A stretch of DNA of 39,804 nt from JAJFVC01 sp039698075 (lineage in GTDB: Bacteria > Planctomycetota > Planctomycetia > Pirellulales > Thermoguttaceae), in the NCBI GenBank assembly GCA_039698075.1, contig JBDKTJ010000188.1, positions 1-39,804 of the forward strand, written 5' to 3'. The translations under genes and the position numbers were made by a program. The notes under the pieces were generated by a model. The model worked only from the letters and a program-made list of their open reading frames with translations. It searched no databases and was not told the origin of the DNA. Positions 31,662-39,763 of the stretch are shown here, piece after piece (the first letter of the stretch is position 1; each line of letters opens with the position of its first letter).

Positions 31662-33044
31662 TCAACGGCGGAAGCTCAACCCCGGATCGTTCGGGTTGTC
31701 GCCCGGCAGCTTGAAGTTAAACCCGCCGTCACTCAGCGACGTCACCTGCCCGACCATCACCGGCGAGTCGCCCTTCTTGAGGATCAACAGGCCGTCGGCC
31801 ACGGTGTAGGCTCCGGCGAACTTTCGCGTCTTGCCCTGTTGGTCGAACTGCCAGACGTATTGGCCGTCCTTGCCAAGCTCGAGTGCGATGGTCGCGCCAT
31901 CAGACCGCGTAGCCTTCCACGTTCCAAGCAGGCTTGCCGGATCGACCGGTTGTGCCGGTTTTGCAGGCTTTGCTGGAGCAGGCGATTCGGTTGCCGTCGG
32001 CGTCAACATCGCGGCCAACTGACTCGATAGCGTGTCCTTGGGGTTCAGCTTGGCCGCCGACTTGAATTGCCGCGCCGCAGCCTCATTGTGACCGCAAACC
32101 ATGTACTGATAGCCCAGCAAGAATCGGGCCGCCGCTTGGTTCGGGTTGGCCGTTACATACTGCTCTAACGCCCGCAATTGGTCGGTGTAAACGCTCACGT
32201 CCGAATAGAGTCCGCTGAGCGTCGTCCAATCCCAGCCGGGCCCGGCCGACAACACGGCGTAAATCGCGCCGGCTGCTTCCGTGTAATGATGCAACGCAAA
32301 CAGCGCCAGCCCGCGGAACTCGTGGGCGACGCGATTGTCCGGCTGCACGGCGATGGCGTTGTTGCATTGCCGCAGCGCGCCGGCGTAATCTTCTTGCTGG
32401 AAAGCGTCGCGAGCCCCGTCCAGCAGCGAGCTAACCTGGTCGTCGGTGCTCTGTGCGTCGGGCTGTTGCGATCCGGCGTCGTCTGTCGACGCCAGGACGA
32501 GTGGTTGTGAGTAGTCCATCGTGGTTCCTTCGACAACCACGGGCCCCGTGCAATACGGATTGACGTAGGGCCAGTAGCCCCAACCCCACGGCGCTGTGTC
32601 GAACAACGCGCCCGCCGCAAAACCCGCGCCCCACCAACCGGCCGGCCAGTAGTTCCACGGATGGTTCCAATGGTTGTTCCAAGGGCCGTGATACCAAGAC
32701 GGATTCGGTCCCGGATGCGGACCTGGTCCCCACGGGTGCGGACCGGGTCCGGTGTGCGGCGTGAAGGCTGCGTGACCGCCGCCGTTCCAGTGGCTGTATT
32801 CCGGCTGGAAATGGCCTTCGTTGAATCGAGGTTCATTGAACGACGGCGAATGATACTCGCCGTGGTAGCCGCCAACCGAACCGCCATGGAACTCGCCGCC
32901 ATGGTAGCCGCCGCCGCCAAAAGAGCCGCCACCGTGGAATCCGCCACTGCCATGAAACCCACCACCACCGCCGCGACCTTGCGACGTTTGAACGAATAGG
33001 AACGTCACCGCAATGGCCATCAGGAATGTCCAAAAAAACTTCAT
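31662..33044 (-). CDS. Secreted Gly/His-rich protein with TPR-like repeats and a lipocalin-like C-terminus
   Basis: A 460-aa exported protein that I cannot assign to a named family. It has a signal peptide (1-23, MKFFWTFLMAIAVTFLFVQT), a Gly/His-rich segment (24-130, GGGGGFHGSGGFHGGG-like), and a Trp/Pro-rich stretch (NNHWNHPWNYWPAGWWGAGF). TPR-like helices follow at about 210-350 (ALRQCNNAIAVQPDNRVAHEFRG, ARFLLGYQYMVCGH). After a Pro/Ala linker comes a small beta-rich end domain (LLGTWKATRSDGATIALELGKDGQ). The His-rich part may bind metal. ATG 33044 has GGAGG upstream and overlaps the stop of the SnoaL-like gene by 4 nt, so the two are translationally coupled. Confidence 0.82.
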   Translation of the reverse strand: MKFFWTFLMAIAVTFLFVQTSQGRGGGGGFHGSGGFHGGGSFGGGGYHGGEFHGGSVGGYHGEYHSPSFNEPRFNEGHFQPEYSHWNGGGHAAFTPHTGPGPHPWGPGPHPGPNPSWYHGPWNNHWNHPWNYWPAGWWGAGFAAGALFDTAPWGWGYWPYVNPYCTGPVVVEGTTMDYSQPLVLASTDDAGSQQPDAQSTDDQVSSLLDGARDAFQQEDYAGALRQCNNAIAVQPDNRVAHEFRGLALFALHHYTEAAGAIYAVLSAGPGWDWTTLSGLYSDVSVYTDQLRALEQYVTANPNQAAARFLLGYQYMVCGHNEAAARQFKSAAKLNPKDTLSSQLAAMLTPTATESPAPAKPAKPAQPVDPASLLGTWKATRSDGATIALELGKDGQYVWQFDQQGKTRKFAGAYTVADGLLILKKGDSPVMVGQVTSLSDGGFNFKLPGDNPNDPGLSFRR

Positions 33045-33982
33045 TTTGCACCTCCGGTCGAATCGCGGTTTTCAGTCGGCATAGATTGGGTGGGTTGCGG
33101 CGGCTTTCGCACGATGACGATTGGTTTGGCCTCCGGCGTCACCCGATCGCCGATCACGCGGTCGCGGCTCTGCCAGGTCATGCGGTCCTTGGCCACCTCC
33201 GTGAGAATGTTGGTCGCCGAGGCCGCCTCGCCATCGCGATTGACGCCGGTCATTTTGACGAGCCAACGGTTGCCGTCCCGGGTCCAGACGCCTTCGGCCG
33301 TTCCGCCGTCCGAATCAAACGTCCACGATCGAATTTTCTTGATGGACGGATCCCAGCCGATGCGGTGTGAGCCGCTCATGGCGGGCCGGCCGGCGATTTG
33401 GATCTGGAACTCGCCCAAAATCGCCCGGTGGTCGGACGCCCAACGATAGGACGTGAAAACCGCCGCCTGGGGACTTTCGTTGACCCACTGGCCGATCAGC
33501 CATTCCAACGATTTGAGCTCTTTCTCGGCCGATGTTTCTTCCTCGGGCAAGTCCCGGGCGCTGGCCATTCGCCAATGGCCTTCTTGTTCGATGTACACCA
33601 CCGTGAAACGATTTCGTTCGCCGCGGTCGCCCGGACGCCGCACGATCGTCGACACGCCGTCCTCGATTGCCACCGACGGGGCGATCATGCGGAGCGACTG
33701 CGTCGTCACGTGGATTTGCAGTTTTGGATGGGCCGTGAAAATGGCCGAGAACGTTTGTTCGATGTTGTTTCGCCCCTGAATCACGCGGCCCTCGGCGTTG
33801 ATCAGCTCGCCGTCGGCGGTGAACAACGCTGCGACAGATTTCGCATCGTGTAGATTCGAGGCCTTTTCAAAAGCCGTCGAAACCGTTCGAATCGCGTCCT
33901 GTTGCTCGGCAGCCGCTGACGCGCTGATCGCTGCCGACAGGATCGCCGTCCAGATGACAACATGCAGGGTCAAGACTCGCAT
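33041..33982 (-). CDS. Secreted SnoaL-like (NTF2 fold) protein
   Basis: A 313-aa exported protein. A signal peptide (about 1-22, LTLHVVIWTAILSAAISASA) is followed by an SnoaL-like/DUF4440 domain at about 24-145 (DAIRTVSTAFEKASNLHDAKSVAALFTADGELINAEG ... GHWRMASARD), the fold used by SgcJ/EcaC-type proteins. The C-terminal half (about 155-295) looks like a separate beta domain (EWLIGQWV, SHRIGWDPSIKKIRSWTFDSDGG, WTRDGNRWLVK). I chose ATG 33982 because it begins the signal peptide. It is coupled to the Gly/His-rich TPR gene by a 4-nt overlap and lies 144 nt downstream of the FtsK-like gene, so it might belong to that transcription unit. A function is not predictable. Confidence 0.82.
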   Translation of the reverse strand: MRVLTLHVVIWTAILSAAISASAAAEQQDAIRTVSTAFEKASNLHDAKSVAALFTADGELINAEGRVIQGRNNIEQTFSAIFTAHPKLQIHVTTQSLRMIAPSVAIEDGVSTIVRRPGDRGERNRFTVVYIEQEGHWRMASARDLPEEETSAEKELKSLEWLIGQWVNESPQAAVFTSYRWASDHRAILGEFQIQIAGRPAMSGSHRIGWDPSIKKIRSWTFDSDGGTAEGVWTRDGNRWLVKMTGVNRDGEAASATNILTEVAKDRMTWQSRDRVIGDRVTPEAKPIVIVRKPPQPTQSMPTENRDSTGGAK

Positions 33983-34126
33983 GGAAGCCCCCGTGAACTG
34001 GCAAGGGAAGGAAACGGGAAAGTTCAACGTACAAGGAAGTGTACGATGCAAAACGATGCGGCGCGGCGGCGTTGCCGTCGGCAAACCTGGTATAATCGCG
34101 CCCGGCCGGTCGCATGTTCGACAAGC

Positions 34127-37100
34127 TCAACCGCCGTTTCGGACGTTCAACTGCTGCTTGACCCGCACAAGCCACTCCGCCGATGGCAATCCGTAGGGGC
34201 GGAATTTTTCGGTGTTGCCTTGGGCTTCGTCGTAGAGCAACGCCCGGTGCACGCCCAATCGGCTCGCCTCGGGCGTGTCCATCAAACTGCTTGAATCGTT
34301 CGCATTCATCTGGAACAGCACGCGCATCTCGAAATCGCGCATGTTCTGACGGTCCAACATGCGGCTTGCGTTGCTGAACGTATCGCACCAGGCGAGCGTG
34401 TGGATGCCGACTGCGGGGCCCTCGCGCAGAATCGCCGAGAACTGTTTGGCCGGCGTCGGCTGATCGCCCGAGGAAAACCCGAAATCGTCTTCCTTCTTCA
34501 GATCGCGGAACCGGCCTAAATTGTATAGAAACAGATAGATCGGCGGGGCGTTTTCGCGGCCTTCGTCGCGACGCGCCGTCATCTCGGCGGCGATGGTCGC
34601 GATGGCCTCGGACGATTCCCGCACTCCGCAAATCGTCGTCGACTGTGGAATCGCGTCGGCAAGCCGTTTCCAAAAACCGACCTCTGGCGCATCCGCCCTC
34701 ATGCCGTCGAAAACAAAGAACCGCGGCCCGGCAGCCTCGGATTCCTTTTCCTTGGGGAGAAGGCCAGGGTGTGGATTGAGCTGCACGGCCAAACTCATCA
34801 GGCAAGATGCCAACACGCCCAGCGCCGCCTCCTCACGATGGCCAACCATCAACAGATTGCTTCCGTCCTGACGCACGAACGCCGCGGAGGTCGGCTCTTT
34901 GATTGCCACCGCCGACCCGAGCCACGCCAGCGTTGTCGGCAACGGTTCGGGCCACGTTGGCGCATCGAGCAACTCCTTCAACTGCGGATTGTCGCTTGGA
35001 TCGGCCAACACGTTGCCTTCAAACACGATGGGCGGCGGCGTCTTGCAGCCCTTTCGCACGGCAAGCTCGTGAATCTGACGCAGATAGTCGTCGCGGTCGC
35101 CGTCGGGCAACCAAACAACTTGGAACGGATGGTTGCCTTCGTACAGACCGTTGGCGTCGTTGTAAATCGCCTCGCCGGGACGACTCAGCAACCGCGCGGC
35201 TGTGTTGTCTTCGCTGAGGATCAGGTGGGCGTCGGCCTCGCTGCACTGCAACGCAATGCGGACCGCCATCTGGCCGATGGTGCTGCGGGCCAGCGTGTAC
35301 GCTCCGCCAAGCGTCTGCGAGCCCAACAAAACGTGAATCCCGAACGCACGGCCCTGACGCACCAGTCGATCCAACAGCAACGCCGACTCCTGACCAATCC
35401 GGTCATCCTCAACGAATAACTCTTGAAATTCGTCGATAATCAGCAGGATACGAGGCATAACGGCGTCGGGCTGCGACGCGCGATATCCCTTAAGATCCTG
35501 CACGCCGAGCCGGCGGAACAGATCGCCGCGGGTGCGCAATTCCGCATCGAGCCGCTGAAGCACGCTCAGGCCGAACTCCCGCTCGCTCTCGATCGCCACC
35601 ACCCGGGCGTGCGGCAACTCGCTTCGGGCGTAGGCCTTGAACTCGACGCCCTTTTTGAAGTCGACCAGATACAGTTGCACTTCGTCGGGGCTGTAACGCA
35701 ACGCCAAATTCGTAATCAATACGTGCAACAACGTCGACTTGCCGGAACCGGTCTTTCCAGAGATCAACACGTGTTGCGACGTGCCGGCGCCCAGATCGAG
35801 GCTCTGCAATTTCATCGCGCCCGCCCGGCCCAACGGAACATCGATGCCCGCCCGACTGTCCGAGGTCCACCAATCGGCCGGCTCGGGAATGATGCACGAG
35901 AACGGCACCTCGACCCGCCCGCTGTCTTTGGCGGCGGTGCCCACCGTGCGCAGGATTTCCTTGAATCGCTCGGGCTGAGGCGGCGAATCCACTTGGATCG
36001 TCAATGGTCCGAACTCGGGATGCACGGTTTCAAAACGCCCTTCCGTCCAATGCAACGTCATGGCGTCGGCTTCCAAATCCGACAGTTGAAACTTCCCGAG
36101 ACCCGGCAGCTTCGTGTCGACGCTCATCAGCACGAACACGCCGCACCGAGCCCCGCTGGCCGCGATGCTCTTGATCCGATGCAGCGCCGCCTCGGAAAAA
36201 TTGGTCGGAAAATTGGCGATCACCAACACGCGATACGGTTCGGCCATCTCGCCGGCAAAGGCGTTGTATTCTTCGATCGAATGAAATTCCTGCCGCAAAT
36301 ACACCTGGATGACGTTCTCCATGTGTTTGGTCAGGTCGGCCAACTGCTGTTCGATGTGGCCCTGATCGGTCCAGATGCGACTGGCGACCAGTTGCTCGTC
36401 GAAGTCGGCCAGATGCATGAACACCGAAAAATTGTCGCCCAGACCGACCGGGTCGAAGATCGTGAACCGCACCTTGCCCGGCGGCAGAGACGTCAACATC
36501 CGCAGCATCGCCGTCTGCATCACCTCGACGGCGCGCGCCCGGCCCGTCCCATCGGCCTTCAAAATCAACGACGACCGACGCGGATACGGCAACAACGCCG
36601 GCAGCGTAAAATCAACTTGCGAGGGCTGCAACCGCTCGTCGTCGGGCACGCCATGCGCCAAATCGGTCAACCGGACGCGGCTCGATCCGAATGGAATGAT
36701 CGCCGGAATGACAGACGACAGAGTCCAACGATTCCAATCGTCGCTGTTCCAATCGGGAAAGGCTTCGCGGCAGGTTTCGTCAAGCTGGGCAACCGAGGCG
36801 TCGAACTTCGCCATGCCTGAGCGCCATCGCTCGGCCATCTCGTTCCACTCGCGTTCGAACCGTTGCCGGCTTTCTTCCAAAGTCTGATCGTGATGCGATT
36901 GGATCCGTTGCGACTGATCGCGATAATGCTCTTCGATCTGCTGTAATCGCGGCGGACAATGACGATCGATCTCCTGCACGATTCGATCGCGCCAGGCAAC
37001 CAGTTCGGCCATCCGTTTTGGAAAGATCTCCTCGGCCCGCTGCAAGTCGGCCTGTTTACGGCGTTCGATCTTGGCCATCGCCGCCGCGTGGAGTTCGTCG

Positions 37101-38044
37101 GCCTTGACGGTCGCGGTTTTATGCCGGGCGATGATCGAGGCATCCAGCCGCTGACATTCCGACTTGGCCGCTTCGAGCACGCCGGGATGGGTCAGCCCAG
37201 CCTCTAACAACGTGCGTCGCAACGCCAGATAGCCCGCCACCGAGTTTCGCTTCGCGATGTGATAAATCCAAATGCCGGCCACCAGTCCGACCAACGCGGC
37301 GGCGCCGACGCTGACAGCCGCCCAGTGCCAGTTGTTCCAGCCCAACATCGCGATCGACGGACCAACCGCCACCAGCCACAACAACAGCAGGATGCCAAAA
37401 AAGTGCCAGCTTTGAAATAATTTTGGCAGGAACTGTTTTGACAGCGTGCGGAACTGCATCTGAGCCTGTTCCAACGCGTGGCAAAACCGCCGGCCGGGGT
37501 GCCGTTCCAAAATCACGCCGATCGGCTGCGCGTCGGGCGGAAACTCGTCCCAGTGGCCACGACGCTGCAACAGTTCAACGGCCTGCTTATGCAGATTCTC
37601 CAACTGTTGCCATCGGTCGTCCAGCGCGGCCAAGATGTCTTTCAGTGGCAAATTCAACCCGCCTCGCGCGGCGTCCGACGCCTCGATCGCCTCCCAATGG
37701 GCATCCTGCAACGCTTGATCCGAGGCTTGCTGATCCGCAGCGAATCGAGCCAACACGCCCTCGCGAATCTTCGTGTATTCTTTTTCCAACGCGCCGTGTT
37801 CCGACTCGAACCTGGCGATCGCGGCGGTCCGCTTTTCGTTGAACTCGGTCTCCGTGGCGGTTTTTTCGGTCCGATAGCGCTCGTCGAGCCGGCTTTGGCT
37901 TTCTTGAAACTCCCGTTCGACCGCCTCATTTCGAGCGACAAAGCCCCGTTGCAGTTCCGTTTCGACGCCAGCCCGATCGGCCACCAATCGGCACAGATCG
38001 GACAGCAATCGACGGGGCGTTTCTGTCGTGGGCGTTTCGCTCAT
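34127..38044 (-). CDS. FtsK/SpoIIIE-type membrane ATPase, EccC/EssC-like (candidate type VII-like translocase)
   Basis: A 1305-aa ATPase. Layout by residue: charged coiled coil 25-115 and 135-200; two membrane helices about 214-235 and 240-262; second coiled coil 290-425; first ATPase-like module about 475-690 with degenerate Walker motifs (LKADGTGRA near 495, YRVLVIANF near 604); second module about 735-985 with intact Walker A GKTGSGKS (763-770) and Walker B ILLIIDEFQE (866-875); third module about 1040-1290 without Walker A (LLMVGHREEAALGVLAS). Two membrane helices plus three tandem ATPase modules is the EccC/EssC plan of type VII secretion, whereas chromosomal FtsK has one motor and four helices. 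ATG 38044 has GAGGA upstream, overlapping the previous stop. It follows three small helical protein genes in a tight operon. Confidence 0.9.
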   Translation of the reverse strand: MSETPTTETPRRLLSDLCRLVADRAGVETELQRGFVARNEAVEREFQESQSRLDERYRTEKTATETEFNEKRTAAIARFESEHGALEKEYTKIREGVLARFAADQQASDQALQDAHWEAIEASDAARGGLNLPLKDILAALDDRWQQLENLHKQAVELLQRRGHWDEFPPDAQPIGVILERHPGRRFCHALEQAQMQFRTLSKQFLPKLFQSWHFFGILLLLWLVAVGPSIAMLGWNNWHWAAVSVGAAALVGLVAGIWIYHIAKRNSVAGYLALRRTLLEAGLTHPGVLEAAKSECQRLDASIIARHKTATVKADELHAAAMAKIERRKQADLQRAEEIFPKRMAELVAWRDRIVQEIDRHCPPRLQQIEEHYRDQSQRIQSHHDQTLEESRQRFEREWNEMAERWRSGMAKFDASVAQLDETCREAFPDWNSDDWNRWTLSSVIPAIIPFGSSRVRLTDLAHGVPDDERLQPSQVDFTLPALLPYPRRSSLILKADGTGRARAVEVMQTAMLRMLTSLPPGKVRFTIFDPVGLGDNFSVFMHLADFDEQLVASRIWTDQGHIEQQLADLTKHMENVIQVYLRQEFHSIEEYNAFAGEMAEPYRVLVIANFPTNFSEAALHRIKSIAASGARCGVFVLMSVDTKLPGLGKFQLSDLEADAMTLHWTEGRFETVHPEFGPLTIQVDSPPQPERFKEILRTVGTAAKDSGRVEVPFSCIIPEPADWWTSDSRAGIDVPLGRAGAMKLQSLDLGAGTSQHVLISGKTGSGKSTLLHVLITNLALRYSPDEVQLYLVDFKKGVEFKAYARSELPHARVVAIESEREFGLSVLQRLDAELRTRGDLFRRLGVQDLKGYRASQPDAVMPRILLIIDEFQELFVEDDRIGQESALLLDRLVRQGRAFGIHVLLGSQTLGGAYTLARSTIGQMAVRIALQCSEADAHLILSEDNTAARLLSRPGEAIYNDANGLYEGNHPFQVVWLPDGDRDDYLRQIHELAVRKGCKTPPPIVFEGNVLADPSDNPQLKELLDAPTWPEPLPTTLAWLGSAVAIKEPTSAAFVRQDGSNLLMVGHREEAALGVLASCLMSLAVQLNPHPGLLPKEKESEAAGPRFFVFDGMRADAPEVGFWKRLADAIPQSTTICGVRESSEAIATIAAEMTARRDEGRENAPPIYLFLYNLGRFRDLKKEDDFGFSSGDQPTPAKQFSAILREGPAVGIHTLAWCDTFSNASRMLDRQNMRDFEMRVLFQMNANDSSSLMDTPEASRLGVHRALLYDEAQGNTEKFRPYGLPSAEWLVRVKQQLNVRNGG

Positions 38045-38051
38045 GGAGTCC

Positions 38052-38279
38052 TCATTCGTTTCCGCATTGCCGCTCGGCGGCGGCCACGACGTCGGCTAAT
38101 CGAATCACCGCTTCACGCATGTTTCGTACGTTCGGATCGACCGACGCCAGATGCGCGTCCTGAAAATCGCGTCGCGCGGCGTCGTTCCATTGCTGGTCGA
38201 CCGAGGCGAGGGTCGTGCGCAACGTTTTCATCGCCAATTCGAGTTTCGCGGCGCCGCCGCCGATGTCCGCCTGTTTCAT
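38052..38279 (-). CDS. Small WXG100-like helical protein (W-N-D variant)
   Basis: A 75-aa helical protein with no signal peptide. The segment SVDQQWNDAARRDFQ (residues 26-40, Trp31, Phe39) matches the turn of WXG100/ESAT-6 proteins, where two helices are joined at W-x-G and a Phe follows about eight residues later; here the Gly position is Asp33. The same W-x-D pattern occurs in the 90-aa protein two genes upstream (SLEQSWRDQEQKKF), suggesting the two are related or form a heterodimer. The start ATG at 38279 overlaps the preceding stop by 4 nt (ATGA), and the FtsK-like gene begins 7 nt after its stop, so expression of all is coupled. Family assignment is inference. Confidence 0.7.
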   Translation of the reverse strand: MKQADIGGGAAKLELAMKTLRTTLASVDQQWNDAARRDFQDAHLASVDPNVRNMREAVIRLADVVAAAERQCGNE

Positions 38280-38848
38280 AACTGCCGTTTCTCCTCGGCG
38301 ACCGATGCGTCGTTGGTTGCCTTCACATTTTGGGCCGTCTTGTCCAATTCGGCCTCGCTCGGCGTCGCCAGAGAAACATAGCTTTCCAACGACCGGCTCA
38401 TGCGATCCAACGCCGCCAGCGCCGTCGTCAGATCCGTGTCGAGCCAATTGGCGAATCGAGTGCGGCTCTGTTGGAACTCGTCGGCCGCGTGGTCCAAAGC
38501 GTTGGCCCAGTGCTGAACCGCCTTGACTTTTTGCTCGGCGATCTCCAGACGACGTTTCGCGCGGTCCAATGCCCGCTGCTCATCGATGCAGCTCGGCTCG
38601 CGGCCGGCGATTTTTCGGGAAGTTCTCGCTTGCTGCAACTGGAGTTTCGCCTGCGACACGCCCTCCCAACTGCGGCGCAGCTCTTGGGTCCAATAGTCTT
38701 TTCGGTCATGGTGGATCCACTCCAAAACCCGCCGTAGCGCGACGTCGACGTCTTCCGTCGCCATGGCCGCGTCGTCACGAAAACGCTGCAACGCAACCGA
38801 AAGCGTGTCCAACGCGTCGATCGAAGTGACGCGAGCGGCTCGTCCCAT
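38276..38848 (-). CDS. Helical coiled-coil protein of the WXG/FtsK operon
   Basis: A 190-aa soluble protein, almost entirely helical. I do not recognise a named family. Heptad-like charged segments are clear at about 60-115 (SQAKLQLQQARTS and DEQRALDRAKRRLEIAEQKVKAV) and 118-155. It contains DYWTQELRRSWEGV (residues 51-64), so a W-E-G triplet is also present, but its context differs from the W-x-D turns of the neighbours and may be chance. The tail is Ala/Glu/Lys-rich. ATG 38848 is 5 nt after the WXG-like stop, and its own stop overlaps the next start. It could be a chaperone, scaffold or substrate of the ATPase. Confidence 0.7.
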   Translation of the reverse strand: MGRAARVTSIDALDTLSVALQRFRDDAAMATEDVDVALRRVLEWIHHDRKDYWTQELRRSWEGVSQAKLQLQQARTSRKIAGREPSCIDEQRALDRAKRRLEIAEQKVKAVQHWANALDHAADEFQQSRTRFANWLDTDLTTALAALDRMSRSLESYVSLATPSEAELDKTAQNVKATNDASVAEEKRQL

Positions 38849-38853
38849 GAGAG

Positions 38854-39126
38854 TTATCTCTGTTGCAAATACTCTTCGATAATCTCCGCCTTCCGAAGCA
38901 GATAGGGAATATGGCGGTCAATCGTCTCGATGAGCCGACCAAGCACCTGAATCTGCTGCTGAAATTCGTCGGCGAACTTCTTTTGCTCCTGATCACGCCA
39001 GCTCTGCTCGAGCGAGGCCAACTGCCCGCTTAGCGACGTGGTGCGTTCTTGCATGTCGGTGTTGAACTTCTTGAGGCTCTGCGCAAATCGCCTCAGTTCT
39101 TCCGGATCAACAATGGCTTGGGGCAT
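38854..39126 (-). CDS. WXG100-like helical protein (W-R-D variant)
   Basis: A 90-aa protein with the size and pattern of WXG100/ESAT-6 secretion substrates: two predicted helices, DPEELRRFAQSLKKFNTDM and the stretch after residue 46, joined at SLEQSWRDQEQKKFADEF (Trp43, Arg44, Asp45, then Phe51). The classic motif has Gly at the third place, so this is a W-x-D variant. I start at ATG 39126 (MPQAIVDPEELRRFA), which gives the canonical length. The frame runs further upstream only through repeat sequence. It heads the tight operon with the FtsK-like ATPase, as WXG100 genes do next to EccC/EssC. No signal peptide is present, as expected for the family. Confidence 0.75.
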   Translation of the reverse strand: MPQAIVDPEELRRFAQSLKKFNTDMQERTTSLSGQLASLEQSWRDQEQKKFADEFQQQIQVLGRLIETIDRHIPYLLRKAEIIEEYLQQR

Positions 39127-39173
39127 GGCGGTAGCGGCCAAAAAGTCGCGGCTTGTGGTCTCCTCCGGCCACT

Positions 39174-39193
39174 GGCCACCGGCCACTGGCCAC
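39174..39193. repeat. Second copy of the GTGGCCAGTGGCC repeat
   Basis: The reverse complement of this 20-mer equals 1903-1922 exactly. It lies in the 73-nt gap between the yeiP-like gene and the WXG-like gene, leaving little room for a separate promoter, so the two may share a transcript. GGAGGAG follows it on the minus strand but is too far from the chosen start to be its ribosome-binding site. Confidence 0.7.
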
Positions 39194-39199
39194 TCACAT

Positions 39200-39763
39200 T
39201 CACGCTCTCGATAAATACGTTCCCGTCCGGCTGTCCACTTTGATGCGTTCGCCTTCGGCCAGGTACTCGGGTACCTGGACAATCAGGCCGGTTTCCAGCG
39301 TGGCGGGCTTGGTCCTCGCCGTGGCCGACGCGCCTTTGATGCCCGGATCGCATCGCGTGACGGTCAGTTCCACGGTCAGCGGCAATTGAACGCCCACGCA
39401 TTGATCGTTGTAAATCAAGGCCAGTACGCCTTCGAGGCTCTCGGTCAAATAAGGCGTTTCTTCCGTCAGATCGGCACAGGGGAGCGAATACTGTTCGTAG
39501 TTGCCTTCGTCGAGGAAATGGACCTCACTGGGGTCCGAATACATGAACTTAATGGGCCGTTTCTGGAAATCGGCCTCGGCCAACGACTCGCCGCCGCGAA
39601 GCGTGATGTCGACTTTTTGCTTCGTGATGAGGTTCCTGGCTCGATACTTATAAAACGTCGCCGCGCCGCGAGCCGAGGGGCTTTGCACGTTGATCGACTC
39701 GATCACGCACGGCGAACCCTGATAGTTGAGAATGTGTCCTCGTTTGATGTCCTTTGCAAGCAT
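39200..39763 (-). CDS. yeiP: EF-P-like translation factor of the YeiP (EfpL) type
   Basis: A 187-aa cytosolic factor that relieves ribosome stalling, as EF-P does. It is the YeiP/EfpL subgroup rather than classical EF-P: the tip loop reads QSPSARGAATFYKYRARNL, with Arg where EF-P has its modified Lys (PGKGQAF), and the C-terminal block DPGIKGASATARTKPATLETGLIVQVPEYL closely follows E. coli YeiP. It has the usual KOW-like start (MLAKDIKRGHILNYQG) and two OB domains. ATG 39763 is preferred over TTG 39769. It is the first minus-strand gene seen before the WXG/FtsK operon, 73 nt apart. A housekeeping role is likely and a functional link to that operon is not shown. Confidence 0.92.
   Translation of the reverse strand: MLAKDIKRGHILNYQGSPCVIESINVQSPSARGAATFYKYRARNLITKQKVDITLRGGESLAEADFQKRPIKFMYSDPSEVHFLDEGNYEQYSLPCADLTEETPYLTESLEGVLALIYNDQCVGVQLPLTVELTVTRCDPGIKGASATARTKPATLETGLIVQVPEYLAEGERIKVDSRTGTYLSRA

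Noticed and set aside
34091..34096. Perfect TATAAT on the plus strand between the SnoaL-like and FtsK-like genes
   Set aside because: It would drive antisense transcription into ftsK; no suitable -35 and no plus-strand gene follow, so it is probably chance.
35423..36820. 465-codon plus-strand frame opposite the FtsK-like gene
   Set aside because: Antisense shadow of a protein with clear Walker motifs.
39127..39282. N-terminal extension of the WXG-like protein
   Set aside because: It would translate the dispersed repeat and overlap the yeiP-like gene; the 90-aa form has the canonical WXG100 length.
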